Below, in pieces: positions 36,219 through 50,200 of a stretch of DNA of 64,000 nt. The position numbers were made by a program, and so were the translations under genes. The notes under the pieces are model-generated. The model saw only the letters and a program-made list of their open reading frames with translations. It did not search any database and had not been told where the DNA came from. The stretch is taken from positions 77,532,634 to 77,596,633 of the forward strand of contig CM066997.1 in assembly GCA_033977485.1 (NCBI GenBank), in the 5' to 3' direction. Position 1 is the stretch's first letter. Every line of letters begins with the position of its first letter. The stretch comes from Hydrangea macrophylla (lineage: Eukaryota > Streptophyta > Magnoliopsida > Cornales > Hydrangeaceae).

Positions 36219-38538
36219 TGTCGCGCCCGCGCCCTCAGAATAGGCCAAGCTGTTGTGGGCCTGGCTTTATGAAAATAGGTTGAAATGCGATGGATTTTTA
36301 TTGGGAAGGATGACAAGAGTATGGTAGGGCCCATTTGAAATGTTCAGAGTCGCCGCCTAACATTTGGGTGTTAGGACCCCTGCAAAGACAATTAAAGTAA
36401 TCATCTTTGACTTAAAAAAAAAGGTTTTAAGAAAAGTGAGCACTTTAAAAGTGTGACTTTGAATAGCCATGCAAAAACCAGAGATTTTGAGATGGGTTCG
36501 AAAACTCGATTATGTCGAGGGAAGGTGTTAGGCACTCTCGAACATCCGAGCAAGCACGGTTGTCGATTCTAGTGGTTTTCATGATAATGGGACATAAGTG
36601 AAAGATATGAGAGTGTAAAGATGTATAAGAAATAGAAAAAAGATGTAGTTGTGGCCACACCCAAGTGAGGGGTTGCATACGTATCTTAAGTTGAGAATCA
36701 CATCGTACGTAGTTCTGTGCTTTGTACATGTGTGAGTGTGTGCAAGTGTTTTAAAAAAAATTGGTCGATCTAGACCATGCAAGTATGAAGTAGTATTTTG
36801 AGCAAAAGTTGGTGTAGCTAGGAACTTTAACCTGTACGGTGTAGTCCTAGACTTTAACCTTTGAAGAAGTAGTGGGGTTTAAACAAGTAGCTGAGTGGGA
36901 ATTGGTGTAGCTAGGGACTTTGGAAAGTGATTGAGATTGAAACGAGCTTATGTGAGTGAGTGGAGAATGAAGTGTTTTTTTTTTTTTTTGTTTGTTTGTA
37001 TTTTTGTATTTTTCATTTTTCTGTCCTTTTATTCCTATGTCGGAAGTAAGGGTCGGTGCCCAAAAGAAAGAAAATAGTCCTTTTTTTGTATTTTTATTTT
37101 ATGTCGGAAGAAAGGGACGGTGCCCAAAAGAAAGAAAAGAGACCTTTTTTTTTGTTTTTTTTTATTTTATGCCGGAAGAAAGGGACAGTGCCCAAATGAA
37201 ATAAAATAGATTGTGAAGTGTCTGTAGGGTAAGTAGACTTACCTGTGAAGGTCTTCAGATGCAAAGGAGGCTGTGGAGTTCGATTGGTCCTCTCTTTCCT
37301 TTTACTATTCTATTTATGTGAATTAAGCAATCCTTCTTATTTAGGCATGGATTTTCGTATTAGAAAGTCGCGTATTCCTGGGTAATACATAGGTTTCCAT
37401 ATTAGTAACCGCGTCATCCCAGTAGAACATGACTCGATCTCCGTATTAGAAACCACATAGAATCTCTTTATTGGGAACCATGTAATCTCGAGTCGGGTGT
37501 GATTTTTGTATTGTAAACCAAGTAATTCCGAATAGGATACGGATTTCTTTATTTATTTATTTATTTTTATTTTTATTTTATTTTATTTTATTTTTGATTA
37601 TCAAGCAAGAATATAGATGATATATACAAGAGATGAAGAAAAGTTTGAACAATAATGAGAAAACCCGAGTCATTAGAGGGACTCGAGAAATCGGCTAGAT
37701 CATTGATGGTAAGTGACTGGGATGTTGGGCGATGATTTGAGACGGAGAGAAGTGGCCGACCAGTGGTCTGGATGGAAGGTGGTGGATGGTAAAGAGAGGT
37801 TGGTGGATTGAACTGTGACAGTTAGGATCTAGGAAATAGGGAGTGGTGTAGCCAAAGGTCATCAGCAGAGTAGTGGTCGGATGTGAGAGGGAAGCTCCCT
37901 CTTTCTCTTTCTAACTCTCCATCTGGGTCTCCTTTGGTGCATGGATTATGTATGTATAGGTAGCAGTGAATGAGAATAGGGGGAGTATATTTCAAAATTA
38001 TTTGGAGTTTCGACCTTTACAACAACCAAGAGAGCAAAGGAATGAATATGTGAGACGAGAAGTTTAGGAATTTACGAGATTGGTTAGAGGTGATACGGGT
38101 GGTGTGTAGTAGGACAATTTTCGCATTGTCACTTGAAGCGTTGATGTGGTAAGAGGATATGAATTGAGAATACATTTCAGAAAGTGGAGGGTGAAGTAGT
38201 AGGTAGAAGATGTTGATCGATAATGGGTTTAACGAGTTCTGTGAAGAAGTGGATGAAAAAGGCAGTTTATAAGGACGTGAATTATAAATTGGGAAGATGG
38301 TACTTGATGAGTAAGTGAACGGTATGAGTATGATAGTCGCTGGTTGTACGTAAATTTAATTACGATCTTGGCTATGGTTAAGTGAATTTGTTTTTAAAAA
38401 ATGTGTATGAAAACTTTATTTTGTTATGATGTCGTGAAGGCAACAATTGGAAGGAGGATGCAGAACAAGATTGAATGTGAAGAAAAATTGTTAAAACAGA
38501 GAGAAAACTGTAATAGTCTTAATCGAGGGTAAATGTTT
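36219..38538 (+). mobile_element. LTR-like retroelement relic
   Basis: TGTCGCGCCCGCGCCC at 36219 looks like an LTR start. It is followed by AGAGTCGCCGCCTAAC (about 36349) and by GTCGAGGGAAGGTGTTAGGC (36514-36533), phrases common in plant Tat/Ogre-type gypsy LTRs. Two minisatellites follow: three units of about 70 bp with ATGTCGGAAGAAAGGGACGG (about 37036-37205), and five loose 40-50-bp units with CGTATTAGAAACC (about 37350-37545). No coding region and no confirmed right end. Confidence 0.5.
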
Positions 38539-39239
38539 TGTCACAGCCCGGCGTAGCCAAAATAGGAAAAAATTTAAAATTTCTATCTTGGACCCTGAGG
38601 CACGTGACTGGTTGTATTATCGAATTGTCCATGACCAAATACTAATAAATAAACAACATAGCAAAAGGATAAAACTGATGTCTGCTTACTAGAATATATT
38701 ACAATAAGAAGCCAAAGTACTTAGCTAGTTAATACATCATTATAGATACATCAAAGTCTTATGACTCTCGGTCCTTACAAAATTATTACAAAAGATATGC
38801 TATGTCTTCTGGTTACAATAAAAAACATTTACATCAGATACTGCTAGTCTTTTCTCTAACTAGCATAGCCATAGCCATCTTCAGTATACTCTTCCTCCAC
38901 GTCCTCCTCCTGCGTAGTATCATAGCCTGTGTACTCATCACCTGGATAAGCTGAACATGGAAATGTTCAGCGACATGAACGCCGTCAGCTTATGAAAGCC
39001 GAGTGAGAAAACAAAATTAAATGGAACGTATATAGCCACACACAACAAGAATATGTTTACTACTTTTAATATGTCTTTTAGGATCTTCGCCTTCTCGCCG
39101 TCGAATTATGATCACTAGCATGCCCAACTCTAAGTATTTGAAAAGAATACGAACAACCGTCCTGACTCATCTAGACATTCTTAATGCCACTACTATCTAC
39201 TACTGTCATCCGACATCATTTACTAACCAAATGCCTTTC

Positions 39240-39690
39240 ACTAACCACCTCATCACGAAGAACCGAAGTGTTGAGGAGTTCAAGAACATCCATTTTGTCA
39301 CGAAGAACTGAAAGGAGTCTCAACTCTATGAATCATCACTTCGTCATGAACAACTGAAGTCTTCACCATATCCGTTTTGTCACGAAGAACCGAAAGGATA
39401 CTCAATAACTTTCACTTCGTCACAAAGAACCAAAGTTTTCACCATATCCATTCGTCATGAAGAACCGAAAGGATACTTAATAACTGTCACTTCATCACAA
39501 AGAATTGAAGTTTTCACCATATCCATTTCGTCACGAGGAACCAAAAGGACACTCAATAACTATCACTTTGTCATAAAGAACCAAAGTTTTCACCATATCC
39601 TTTTGTCACGAAGAATCGAAAGGAAACTCAATAACTTTCACTTCATCATGAAGAATCGAAGTTTTCACCATATCCGTTTCATCATAAAGA
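39240..39690. repeat. Minisatellite, 75-76 bp unit, about six copies
   Basis: TTCACCATATCC recurs at about 39362, 39438, 39513, 39589 and 39664. Each unit holds two related half-units with CGTCACGAAGAACCGAA, one followed by AGG and one by GTT. The half-unit is about 38 bp, close to the length of the other minisatellites in this window. Confidence 0.85.
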
Positions 39691-40539
39691 ACCAATCTAC
39701 GTGCTTGGGTTTTCTTTAGAACGTATTTTAGAAGTGTTAATCAGATGTGAGTGATTCAACTATATGTTTTGTAATGATTTCCTTACATGTATTTATGTTT
39801 TGTATGAAAAGCATGTATTAGTTTATAGATATATATTGTGTAGATCATATTGGGAAATTATATTGATAAGTAGGCCCAATTGTACGGTGAAATATTTTGA
39901 TTATGTCAATAGCACGATAAAATGTATTTGAGCATGTTTAGTTACTATTTGGGTCAAAGGAGTGCATGTATCAAGCCATCATTGTGGAGCTGTTATAGGC
40001 ATAAGGTTGCACGTTTGAAGAAAAGAAACGTGGGTCTTACCTTTTCACGTGGACTTATTGGTGAGGAGTCGCGAATTAGGAGTGTGGAACATACACATGG
40101 GACTCCGGAGACTAGTATGAAATGTAGAGATGTGAATGCAAGCATGTTTATCATTCATGTGCATTGTAGCTTTATTCACTAAGCGTTAGCTTAAACAAAT
40201 CGAATATGTGTGGTTATTCAAATATCCATTTCAGGTGTTAATGCTAGCAAGGAATCACAGAAGTGAGCATGTGGGTTTGGGATTTTTTGTAGAAAGTGAT
40301 TTATCATGCGTATCTCGTAGTTTTGAATTGGAAATGTTGTAATAACGATTTTATGACTCTTTTGCCTATGCTTAACTAAGATTCATAGAACAGAGTAATT
40401 GATAGGAATCTTCTGTAATTATGTCTTAGCAATGTTTTAAATTAGTTAAGATCACTTGGGAATGAATATGGAGTGTGTAATTGGTCCCTGGTTGATTTCA
40501 GTTGCTTTTAAACTTGGAAAAATTCTGCAGAAGGGATGC

Positions 40540-40830
40540 TGTTGGAAAACAGTCGACTGGACCCCTATTTTAGTGAACATTATGTTGATTTTCAAGGGGC
40601 ATCAATCGACTGCATGTTGAAAATCAGTCGATTGTAATCTGTTTTCAAAACATACGTTCTGCCAGGTTGGGTTCGGTCGACCGGACAAGCCCAGTCGACT
40701 GAACATTTGAGGCATCAGTTGACCAGACCTCAGAGTCAGTCGACTAGAGTGGGCTGCTGGAGATTTCTTGCTCTCCGTAACTCCAAGTTAGTTGATTGAG
40801 ACCTCGACCCAGTCGATTGGACTGCTAGTT
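40540..40830. repeat. Palindrome cluster D, core GTCGAC
   Basis: About nine words built on CAGTCGACTGGA lie here, starting with CAGTCGACTGGACC at about 40549. Variants include GGTCGACCGGAC, CAGTCGATTGTA, CAGTTGACCAGA and CAGTCGATTGGA. Several changes keep or restore the palindrome (GTCGAC to GGTCGACC). Spacing is irregular. They lie 130-430 bp inside the LTR-like repeat that ends at 40963. Confidence 0.75.
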
Positions 40831-40963
40831 TTAAAAAATGCTTTATTTTCAGTTCCGCTGCGTTTGTTCTTAAAACTAATTTTTGGGAACGTTAATGAAT
40901 TGGTTTAGCCTCGGTAGCGTGCCACGGGCTTCGATTCTGCTATTGTGGGACCGGACTACGACA

Positions 40964-43900
40964 CTTTAATTCTTATGCTATGTAACTTACTTTACATACT
41001 CTGTGATTGTGATTACATGTCAAGCATATGTCGTACGTACCTTATGCTTGTGTGACTTATCTTATGTTTAATATAAAATGCTATCGATTTGGTATTCATA
41101 TGGAACTTGCGAATGATGAATGAACTTAATTTCTAGAATTATTTTTTAGGCATTGGTTTCCTTGAGATTGACTGATGAGGAATTCTTTAGATTTATTGTT
41201 AGAGTTATTGAGGATTTAGAGTGAGAAAGCACTATAGTTGGATTGGAAAGTTTAATGCTTGAGAGATCGGTTTACTAAAAGTTTTGGATAAGCCTTTGGT
41301 TAGCGTCGGTTAACGGTTATTATTGGTGCTAAAATTTTAACTTTTGCACGTATCTTGTTATTTACTTATTAGTATTTTGTATGGTTGTGCTACGCAGGTG
41401 ACAGTATTTTTGAATACCATGTTACAGCACTGAGAAGTTATGGACTGGCTATGCCATTTGAATTACATAGATGATTATCAATTGGGTTACGTGATTTAGT
41501 GTACATCCACGCTCTAAATGAATAGTTGTTGTCAGATGTGCATTTAATATAATGCTACTTGACAGTGTTTACTTAATGATTGGAATATATCCTTGAAAAT
41601 GCGCATATGACACGTTTGGATTTGGAATGTTTATGATTTGTAGTGAATTACATATCATTGTATCACACTCATGGCATTGCATCTCATTATTATATCTATT
41701 GCATTGTAACCCGCAGCCGGATTGTGTGGACTTGAGCTGTGCCTTCTTTTGAGCCGTGGGAGACTACACTCTTGTATGGGAAGAGGGTGTATGGGATCCT
41801 ACATTATTAGAGGAGAGGTCATTGATTTCATAGAACCGGAGTTTGTGGACTTGAGCCATGCCTTCCCTTGAGCTGTGAGAATCTAGTTCCTTCTCGTATG
41901 GGAGGAGGGTGTATGGGATCAAAAACTTGTGAAAGAAAATGGGTTTTCAAAAATATATATATGTTTCAAAAAAATTCAGAACCAAAAGGTTGCTTTCAAA
42001 GATGTTTTAAAAAGTGTCTTCAAAAATGTTCTTAAAAGTGTTTTCAAGAAAAATCAAAAGACTGCTTTTGAAGGTGGTTTATTTAAGATTAATGTGTTAC
42101 AATTTTAATGATGACAACTACATAATTTGAGGTTGATAGATATTCTTGTTGAGTAGTGATATAGTAGTAAAGGCTTTGCTTGAACACGTCCTTAATTCAT
42201 ATACATATTCAAGTAAGCTCCATCTTACATCATAGGTATTACAGGTAAAGTGAATATTGTTATTGATTGGACTGAGTGGCATTTGTATCCTTTGGTGATA
42301 AGGCCGATGACATAGGGATATTGTTAATTGTAATGGTGGATAAGAGATTTACATTATATCTTGTCGTGTATCTTGATGTTTGAAAGAATTTTGACAAAAT
42401 CCTTTTAAAGAGGGTAGAATGTATTAATCCATAAAATTTTGGCATTTATTTAATATAATTGCAATCCTTGTGGGACCACGTGTAATTTTTTTAATTTGTA
42501 CCTTTAGGTTAGGTGAATTATTCTTTAGCATAGTGATATAATTTAATCTCAATTGATTGGGACACATGATTTGATTTGGTTGGATTACAGGTATTGGTTT
42601 AATGTAGTGAACCAAATGGCTACTATCGTAATTCCACAATTGGCTTGAATAATAAAGTGGCATTGACTTGTAATTAATAGAACTGTGGGGTGCTTTTATT
42701 ATTTCTAGATGATAGATCATAGATAGATTCAGATACTCATATACGTATGTGTATAGGAAGTTGGGGGGTTTTGGAAATCTGAATTCGGTTTTGAAGTGGG
42801 TTCATTTTGGAGACTTTATATCCTCCTTTTCCTTGGTTGTGCGACTGCCAACACTCTTTCCTCCCATCACTCAGGTATTCACTTAGCTTCCTCTGTACAC
42901 TTCCCTACCCAAAAAGCAATATGATGACAAGCCTCACAATATCTCTCTCTCTCTCTCCATTCGGCCAGTGAAGAGATTGCTCCATCCCCATTTTCTTTTC
43001 ATTTTTCTTCCATGTTTTGAGCTTTTTGACCATTTGGAGGATTTGTTTGGACATGCTCAAGAGAGAAGTTGCTGTTCACCATCACAACGGTTCTCATCTT
43101 CGGAGTCCCAACTCCATTTGTTTTCTCCATTTTTCTTTGCTTTGAGCTTATATTTGGAGATTATTAAGGCTATTTGGTTTGGGTCAAGGAAGAGAACTTG
43201 TAGATCTTGCTAAGGGCTTTCACTTGGGTGTTCTTGGATTCCTGTTTGGGTAGTGCTTGGGTAGTGTGATTTTCTCAAATTCACTAAGGTGGGGTTTCTA
43301 ATCCTTTCTAGCTACTCTATCTTTGATTATTGCCTAAGTTTAGGGCTTATGACTATTATTAGAATTCTAGAAATGAAAATACATGTTAGATAATATTAAG
43401 ACCAGGCTTAGCAAATTTTCCTTGGTTTGCACATCATACTTGTGGTTTAACTAGATGGAAAGTGGATGGGTTTATGCTTATGAGGCTTTCTATAGTATTT
43501 TTACATGTGGTTATTTTTGGTAGCTTGATTTAAATGTAAATTAGAACTAATTGGTTTATTTAGTACCATTCATTTGGTTGGGTGAATTTGTTTTTACAAG
43601 GCTTCCTAGTGTATTTCTAAGTATAGTCACTTGGGGTGTGATTTATTTGAAATTAATGATTTATTGGGTTTAAATGGATTATATTAAATCCATTATATGA
43701 CTATTGCATTGTAAATTACAATCTTGATGTTAATATTTGATATAGATAAATCACTTATTTTGTGGTCACAGTTATCTAAATTTGGAGCATGTGGAATTCT
43801 TGGTTAATTATTGTGTTATGGATATTGAGTTATGGGAAATAGGAAAGGATATAGGGTAAGATGCCTAGAACTTGATTGATAAGTTTGGTGATATCGTAGA

Positions 43901-44699
43901 TTAGTATACATTATTTACCGGTTTAGGCTTGGATTCTTGATCTAGTATTGGTATAGGCAGTTTTATTGTTTGACATTGATACTATCCTATATGCTACGGT
44001 TCATGATATTGTACTTTTGATTGTAACTTTTAAGGTTATCATGCTATTAAATGTGTATTGGCATGTCATTGAGAAAGGTTCCTAGATTGGAATATAGTGA
44101 GCACTTGTTGATATATTAGCTCACCCCCACACAGTCTTTGCAGGTTCTATTACCGGATTATGGAGCCTAAAGATCTTGATCATGAGGTTGTATATCTCGA
44201 AAGCTAGAGTTTATGTTTATTCTTTCTTTTAGTCTATTGTAATTATTTCTTTCTTTCTTTTAGTAGATTGAAACGATTCAATGTTTAATTTGACTAGTTA
44301 GTCTTTCGGGCATTTGTTTAGCCCTTTTGTAAAGTATGTGTAGCGGACTTGGGGTCCTTTTTGAAAAATTGTTTTATTGAGGCCTCGAGGGGCAAGATTT
44401 TTGTAAAATGACATTCTTAATGTTAATGGTAAAATGTTTGTTTTGATTTGAAAACTTTGACAATCATGCCTGTTAGTTTTTTTCAAATTATTTGAAATGC
44501 TCGATTGAACACTTTATAGTTCGGCTACATGGTTTTAATTTTTTTTTTAAAAAACCCTTTAGTCCATTGACCGCTTTTGTCTTATTCGGAATCCACATAG
44601 GATTCCTTGTTGCTTAGGCTTTGTTTGATTGGTCCACGTAAGACCTTTACCTTGTATTTGACTTTTTGACCTTGCCCCCCGTGTCTTTAAGGCATTACA
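40964..44699 (+). mobile_element. LTR-like retroelement relic ending GCATTACA
   Basis: There is no coding sequence. A 122-bp unit with TGTGGACTTGAGCNRTGCC is present about 1.6 times (41725 and 41847), an arrangement familiar from large gypsy LTRs. A promoter-like GACTTTATATCCTCC lies near 42813, and TTAGCTCACCCCCACACAG (about 44119) with a poly(A)-signal-rich tail follows. The stretch ends at CTTTAAGGCATTACA, a plausible LTR end, but its start is not located. Confidence 0.45.
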
Positions 44700-45639
44700 G
44701 CTGTACTACCTTGGACATGATTCCCACTCAGGGATAAGTAGGAGAGCCTTTCTTAGTTCTCGGTCCGTGAATGCTCTGCTTTGCGCATTTGGCTATGTTC
44801 TTTCAAACTAGGGGAAAACTTCATTTGCCTAGAGCCACATAAGTATCGCCAAACCAGGGGCACACTTTGTTTGCCCACCAGCATTAGGACATCTCGCTTT
44901 AGTCCACCATATTTATGATGATTACCTCTAGGTTGGGAGTAAATGCACTACAAGCATCCTGTACCATCATCTTTTCAAAACCCTTGGGATGAGCCTATCT
45001 GCCCTCAAGACTAGGGGCACACTTCATTTGAAAGCCCCATTTTACCTAGAAATGAGCCCCCTAGTCTCTTTCAAACTAAACTTTGTTTTCTAAAAGCCCT
45101 CTATGCCATAGGCAAGTCCTTAAGTCACTGAGTTTGAAATGTTTTGAAATGGAATGCCTTTTATTCTCTAAACTAAAGCACTAATTTGAAACACACTCTG
45201 GATAGGCAAAGAATCAACTAAATTAAAAGGGAAGAAATTATCAAAATTTGGATTTATCAATGGAATACTACCATGAGAAGATGAGGGGTAAACAAGGAGG
45301 TAAGATGATATATGTATTCACGAAGAAAGCACACCAATTCAGAGTTCAATCACCTTGTGTCTGTTGAGTTTGTCCTTCCTTGATGAGTCAATAATGGTCT
45401 CAAATGTGTGGGTTAAAGATGATGACTACAGATTTGCAAAGTCTCCATGAGTACCAAACGAACAATGCAAGTAGAAGTTTCCAAACACTATCATATCCAA
45501 ATGCTAAGACTGCAATGTAAGAAGAGTCCAAATCTAGGGGTATAGGTGACTTCCCACTTCTGAAAATCATTTTGTTTCTTTCGAGGGTCCACAAATGCAT
45601 AAAATAATGCTTTCCATCAACTCCGTTCAAATTCTTTAA

Positions 45640-48600
45640 GTCTGAAGACTCCCCAAATTTTGAAAAATCAACTCTCTGAGTCCGCGGACTCCCAAACTTT
45701 TGTGAAAATCAATTCTAATTCCGAAGCAACTTTGAATATTGAAATTTGGTTCTTTGAGCCCGAAGAGACTCCCGAACATGCATTAGTCCTCAATTGCAAC
45801 CTCACATTCGCGTTAGTCCTCAATGATTCTTTGAGTCACATTCAACTCTCGATTTTTCAAATTGAAATTCTTTTTTAAGTCGAATTGACTCTAATTTTGA
45901 AAATTGAAATCCTTGTCAAGTCGATTGACTCCGATGCTGTAAGTTGAAATTTTTGTTGAGTCGAATTGACTTGGATTTTGAAGTTTGAGATTCTTGCTGA
46001 GTCAAATTGACTCCGATTTCAAAATTTGAGATTCTTGTCTGGTCGAATTGACTATGGTTTTGAAAATGGAAAATCTTGTTGAGTCAAATTGACTCTGGCA
46101 TTATAAATTGAAATTCTGGTTGAGTCTGATTTGACTCCGATTTTGAAAATTAAAATTCTTTTGAGTCTGATTTGACTCTCGATATTTTGAAATTGAAATT
46201 CTTTTGAGTCGAATTGACTCTCGATTTTGAAATAGGAATTGTTTTGGGTCGAATTGATTCTCGATTGGAGATATAAATTATTTCAAGTCAAATTGACTCG
46301 CGATTTCTAAAATTTAAATTCTTTTGAGTCGAATTGACTCTGATTTCTGAGATTGGAAATAATTGACTTTGATTTTGAAATTTGAATTCTTTGTAAGTCA
46401 AATAGACTCCGTGTTTGTAAAATATGAGATTTTGAATCCACATGACTTCGTTTGTGTAAAATATTGAATTCTTGAGTCCGCGTGACTCCATTTGTGTAAA
46501 ATATCGAATTCTTGAGTCCGCATGACTCCGTGTTTGTAAAATATGAAATTTTGAGTCTGCGTGACTCCGTGTGTGTATAATATTGAACTCTTGAGTCCGC
46601 GTGACTCCATATATGTAAAGTATGAATTCTTGAGTCTGGGAAACTCCCATTTTGTTTGAGTCAAGGTGACTCTCGTTTTGAAAAGAAAGAAAATTATTGA
46701 TAAAATAAATTTGTTTGAGTCAAGGCGACTCCCATTTTGAAAAGAAAATAAATCAAGAACTCATTCGAGCCAATGTGGTTCTTGTTTTAAATATATATAA
46801 TAATATAAATTTTGATTGAGTCGGGGCGAGTCCCATTTTGAAAAATAAAAAAATCAACTTGATTGAACCAATGTGACGCCTATTTTCAAAATGGGGAGGA
46901 AAATAATAAATTATTTGGACATGGTCTCGGAGCAAAATCAATAAATCGGGATCACAAGAATAATCAAAATATATAATATTGATCCTACATATGATCCTAG
47001 AATCCAAAAATCATTCAAAATCAATCCGAAGAAACATGAGGAATCCGTAATATCAATATCTTAAGAAAATCAAAAATCACAAAATGCACAAGATGAAGTC
47101 ATGTTCATACATGCATTGGGCATCATACATTGCATTTATCATTAAGAGGAGTAAAGGATTGAAGTGAAGGTCGGGGTCTACGCTGAGAAGCTAAGAATCA
47201 TGGCTTGGAGAGGGCTTGTATTTCTTACTTGGAGGACCCTGGGAGCTTGAACCACTAGCCACGTATGTAGAGCTGCAAGAAAATATGAGAAAAATCATTT
47301 TTCTTTTAAACTCAAGGGAAAATGGAGAAAATGTGAAGAAACTATGGGTTTTGGCTATGAATCTAAAGATAAGATCTTGATAATAGAAAGGAGTTAACTA
47401 ACCTTTGATGAAGAGGATTTGAGCCTAGGATCAACAGGATTGAAAATCTTGGGGAGAAAATCGTATAAAGAGGGGAAGAGGAGAATGAAAAAAAAAAAAA
47501 GGAAAGAAAACATGTTTTAAAACAAACTGTCGAGTCTGATTGACTCCGGATCCTTTGAAAAATTGAATTCGTTTAAGTCATATCGACTCTCAATTTTTGG
47601 AAATAAAAAACTCTTTGAGTCTGATTTGACTCCCAATTCTGGAAATTTGAAGTCTTTGAGTCTGATTGATTCGCGTTTTAGACATAAAATTCTTTTTCGT
47701 CTTGATGACTCTCAATTTTAGAAATTTGAATTTTGATTGAGTCGAATTGATTGCGGATTTTGAAAATTTGAATTTTGTTGAGTCAAATTGACTCCGAATT
47801 TTAAAAAATTGAATTCATGTGAGTCGAATTGACTCCGATATTTTGGAAATAAGAAATTCTTTAAGTTTGATTTGACTCCCAATTATGGAAATTTGAATTC
47901 TTTGAGTTTGATTGACTCCCGTTTTAGAAATAAAATTCTATTTTTGGTCTTAATTGACTCTCGGTTTTAGAAATTTGAAATTTTGATTGAGTCAAATTGA
48001 CTACGGATTTTGAAAAATTGAATTTTGTTGAGTCAAATTGACACCGGATTTTGTGAAATTAAAATTCTTTTGAGCCGAGTTGACTCCAGATTTTTGGAAA
48101 TTAAAATTTTGTTGAGTCTGATTGACTCTCGATTTTGTGAAATAGAAAATTGAATTAATTTGGATTCAACTCCCAATTTTAGAAATTTGAAATTCTTTGA
48201 GTCTAATTAACTCTCAATTTTCAGAAATTTAAATTCTTTTGAGTTTAGTTGACTCCCAATTCTAGTGAAATAGAAAATTGAATTGAGTCTGATTCGACTC
48301 CCAATTTTAGAAATATGAAATTCTTTGAGTCTGATCAACTCTCAATTTTTTTGAAATTTGAATTCTTTTGAGTTTAGCTGACTTCCAATTTTGGTGAAAT
48401 ATTAAATTGAATTGAGTCTGATTGACTCTGAATTTTTGGAAATTTAAAATCTCTTGAGTCAAATTGACTCAATTGACTCCCGATTTTATTTTTGAAAATA
48501 AAAATCTCTTGAGTCGAATTAACTCCTAATTTTATAAAGTTTGAATTGAATTGAGTCTGATTGACTCCTGATTTAGAAATTGAATATAAATTAAGTCAAA

Positions 48601-50200
48601 ATTGACCCCGAAATCGGTAACTTTGATTCTTTTGAGTCCGATTAATTGACTATAGATTTAGAAATAAGAATTCAATTCGAGTCTGATTGACTCCGAATTT
48701 TGAAATTTTGTTTTGTTTGAGTCTGATTGACTCCCGATTTTAAGAAAGTAAATTATTTCGAGCCTGTTTAACTTTGAAATTTTGAAATTTGAATTCTTTG
48801 AGTTTGATTGACTTCTGATTTTAGAAATTTGAAATTATCTGAGTCTGTTTGCCTCCGAATTTTGTTGAAATTGAATTCTTTAAGTCTAATCAACTTCGGA
48901 CTGTTGAAAGTTTGAGCAAATTTAGATTTGACCAACTCCAGATTTTAGAAATTTTAATTAAATTGAGTATGATTGGCTCCCGATTTCAAAAATTAAAATT
49001 CATTAAGTTTGATTGACTCCTAATTTTGGAAATTGAAGTGGATTAAATCCATTGGACTCCCGGTTTTAGATATTTGAAATAATTTGAGTCCATTGGACTC
49101 CCGACATTAGAAACTTAAAATAATTTGAGTCTATTGAACTCCCAGTTTTAGAAATTTGAAAAAGATTTGAGTCTGTTGGACTCCCGTTGTGAAAATTAAT
49201 TAAATTGAGTCTGAATTGATTTGAGTCTGATTGACTCCTGATTGTAGAAATTTGAAAATATTTGAGTCAGATGGACTCCCGATTTTAATTTGAATTGACT
49301 TGAGTCTGTTGAACTCCCAATTTTAGAAATTTGAAAAAGATTTGAGTCTGTTGGACTCCCATTTTGAAAATAAATTGAATTGAGTCTGTTTGACTCCCAA
49401 TTTTAGAGACTTGAAGTAAATTGAGTCTGACTGACTCCCAATTTTGGAAATTGAAGTGGATTTGAGTCCATAGGACTCCCAGCTTTAGATATTTGAAATG
49501 ATTTGAGTCCATTGGACTCTCGGCTTTAGAAATTTAAAATAATTTGAGTCTATTGAACTCCTAGTGTTAGAAATTTGAAAAAGATTTGAGTCAGTTGAAC
49601 TCCCATTTTGAAGATAAATTGAATTGAGTATGAATTGATTTGAGTCTGATCGACTCCCAGTTATAGAAATTTGAAAATATTTGAGTCATATGGACTCTCA
49701 ATTTTAGAAAATTGTATTGATTTGAGTCTGATGGACTCCCGATTTAGAAATTTGAATAAGATTTAAGTCTGATAGACTTCGGATTTTTGAAAATAAATTG
49801 AATTGAGTTTGTTTGACTCCTGATTGTAGAAATTTGAAAAGTTGAGTCTGATGAACTCCCCATTTTAGAAATTTGAATAGATTTGAGTTTGAAGGACTCC
49901 GAATTTTTGGGAATTAAACTAAATCGAGTCTTCCTAACTCCAGATTTTGATAATTTGAATTGAATTGAGTTTGATTGACTTTTGATTCTAGAATATAAAT
50001 TGAACCGCGTCCGATCGAATTTGGATTTTGAAATTTGAAATGAATTGAGTCTGATTGACTCCTGATTTTAGAATAAAAATTGAATTGAGTCTGATTGACT
50101 CTTAATTTTAGAATTGAACTGATTTGAGTCTGATTGGCTCCCAATTTGGAAATTAAATTGAATTGAGTGTTACTGACTCCCGATTTTTGAGGATTGAAAT
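45640..50200 (+). repeat. GAGTC-N5-GACTC minisatellite, about 40-bp unit (left array)
   Basis: Roughly a hundred degenerate units of 38-42 bp occur in two blocks, 45640-46880 and 47525-50200, separated by about 640 bp of other sequence. The unit is an AT-rich spacer (TTTTGAAATTTGAAATTCTT-like) plus GAGTC, five variable bases and GACTC. Loops seen include TGATT, GAATT, CATTG, TGTTG, CGCGT and CGCAT. The two pentamers are perfect inverted repeats in dozens of units while the loop changes. Open frames here on the minus strand are repeat artefacts. Confidence 0.93.

Larger units (their letters stand above)
38539..40963 (-). mobile_element. Probable gypsy LTR, about 2.4 kb
   Basis: Bounded by TGTCACAGCCCGG on the plus strand at 38539 and, on the minus strand, TGTCGTAGTCCGGTCCC at 40963. 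The 40963 end is related to the start of the solo LTR at 31398 (shared GTGGCACGCTACC). On the minus strand near 38875-38965 there is a short coding-like acidic stretch ending in a stop, then poly(A)-like signals, as seen near the 3' ends of large gypsy LTRs. I see no target duplication, so the two ends may not belong together. Confidence 0.45.

Noticed and set aside
38875..38965. Short acidic coding-like stretch on the minus strand
   Set aside because: It ends in a stop but has no open start, and similar stretches are seen near the ends of large gypsy LTRs; not treated as a gene.
39922..40182. 86-codon plus-strand open frame
   Set aside because: No domain, inside an LTR-like relic.
46288..46664. 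Open frames with repeating peptides on the minus strand of the left GAGTC array (also 49285-49512 and 49914-50480)
   Set aside because: They arise from the roughly 40-bp tandem units; other frames are equally open, there is no start context and no domain.
45640..50200. CRISPR-like repeat-spacer pattern
   Set aside because: Repeats and spacers are both degenerate, spacers are similar to each other, there are no cas genes, and the DNA is plant nuclear.
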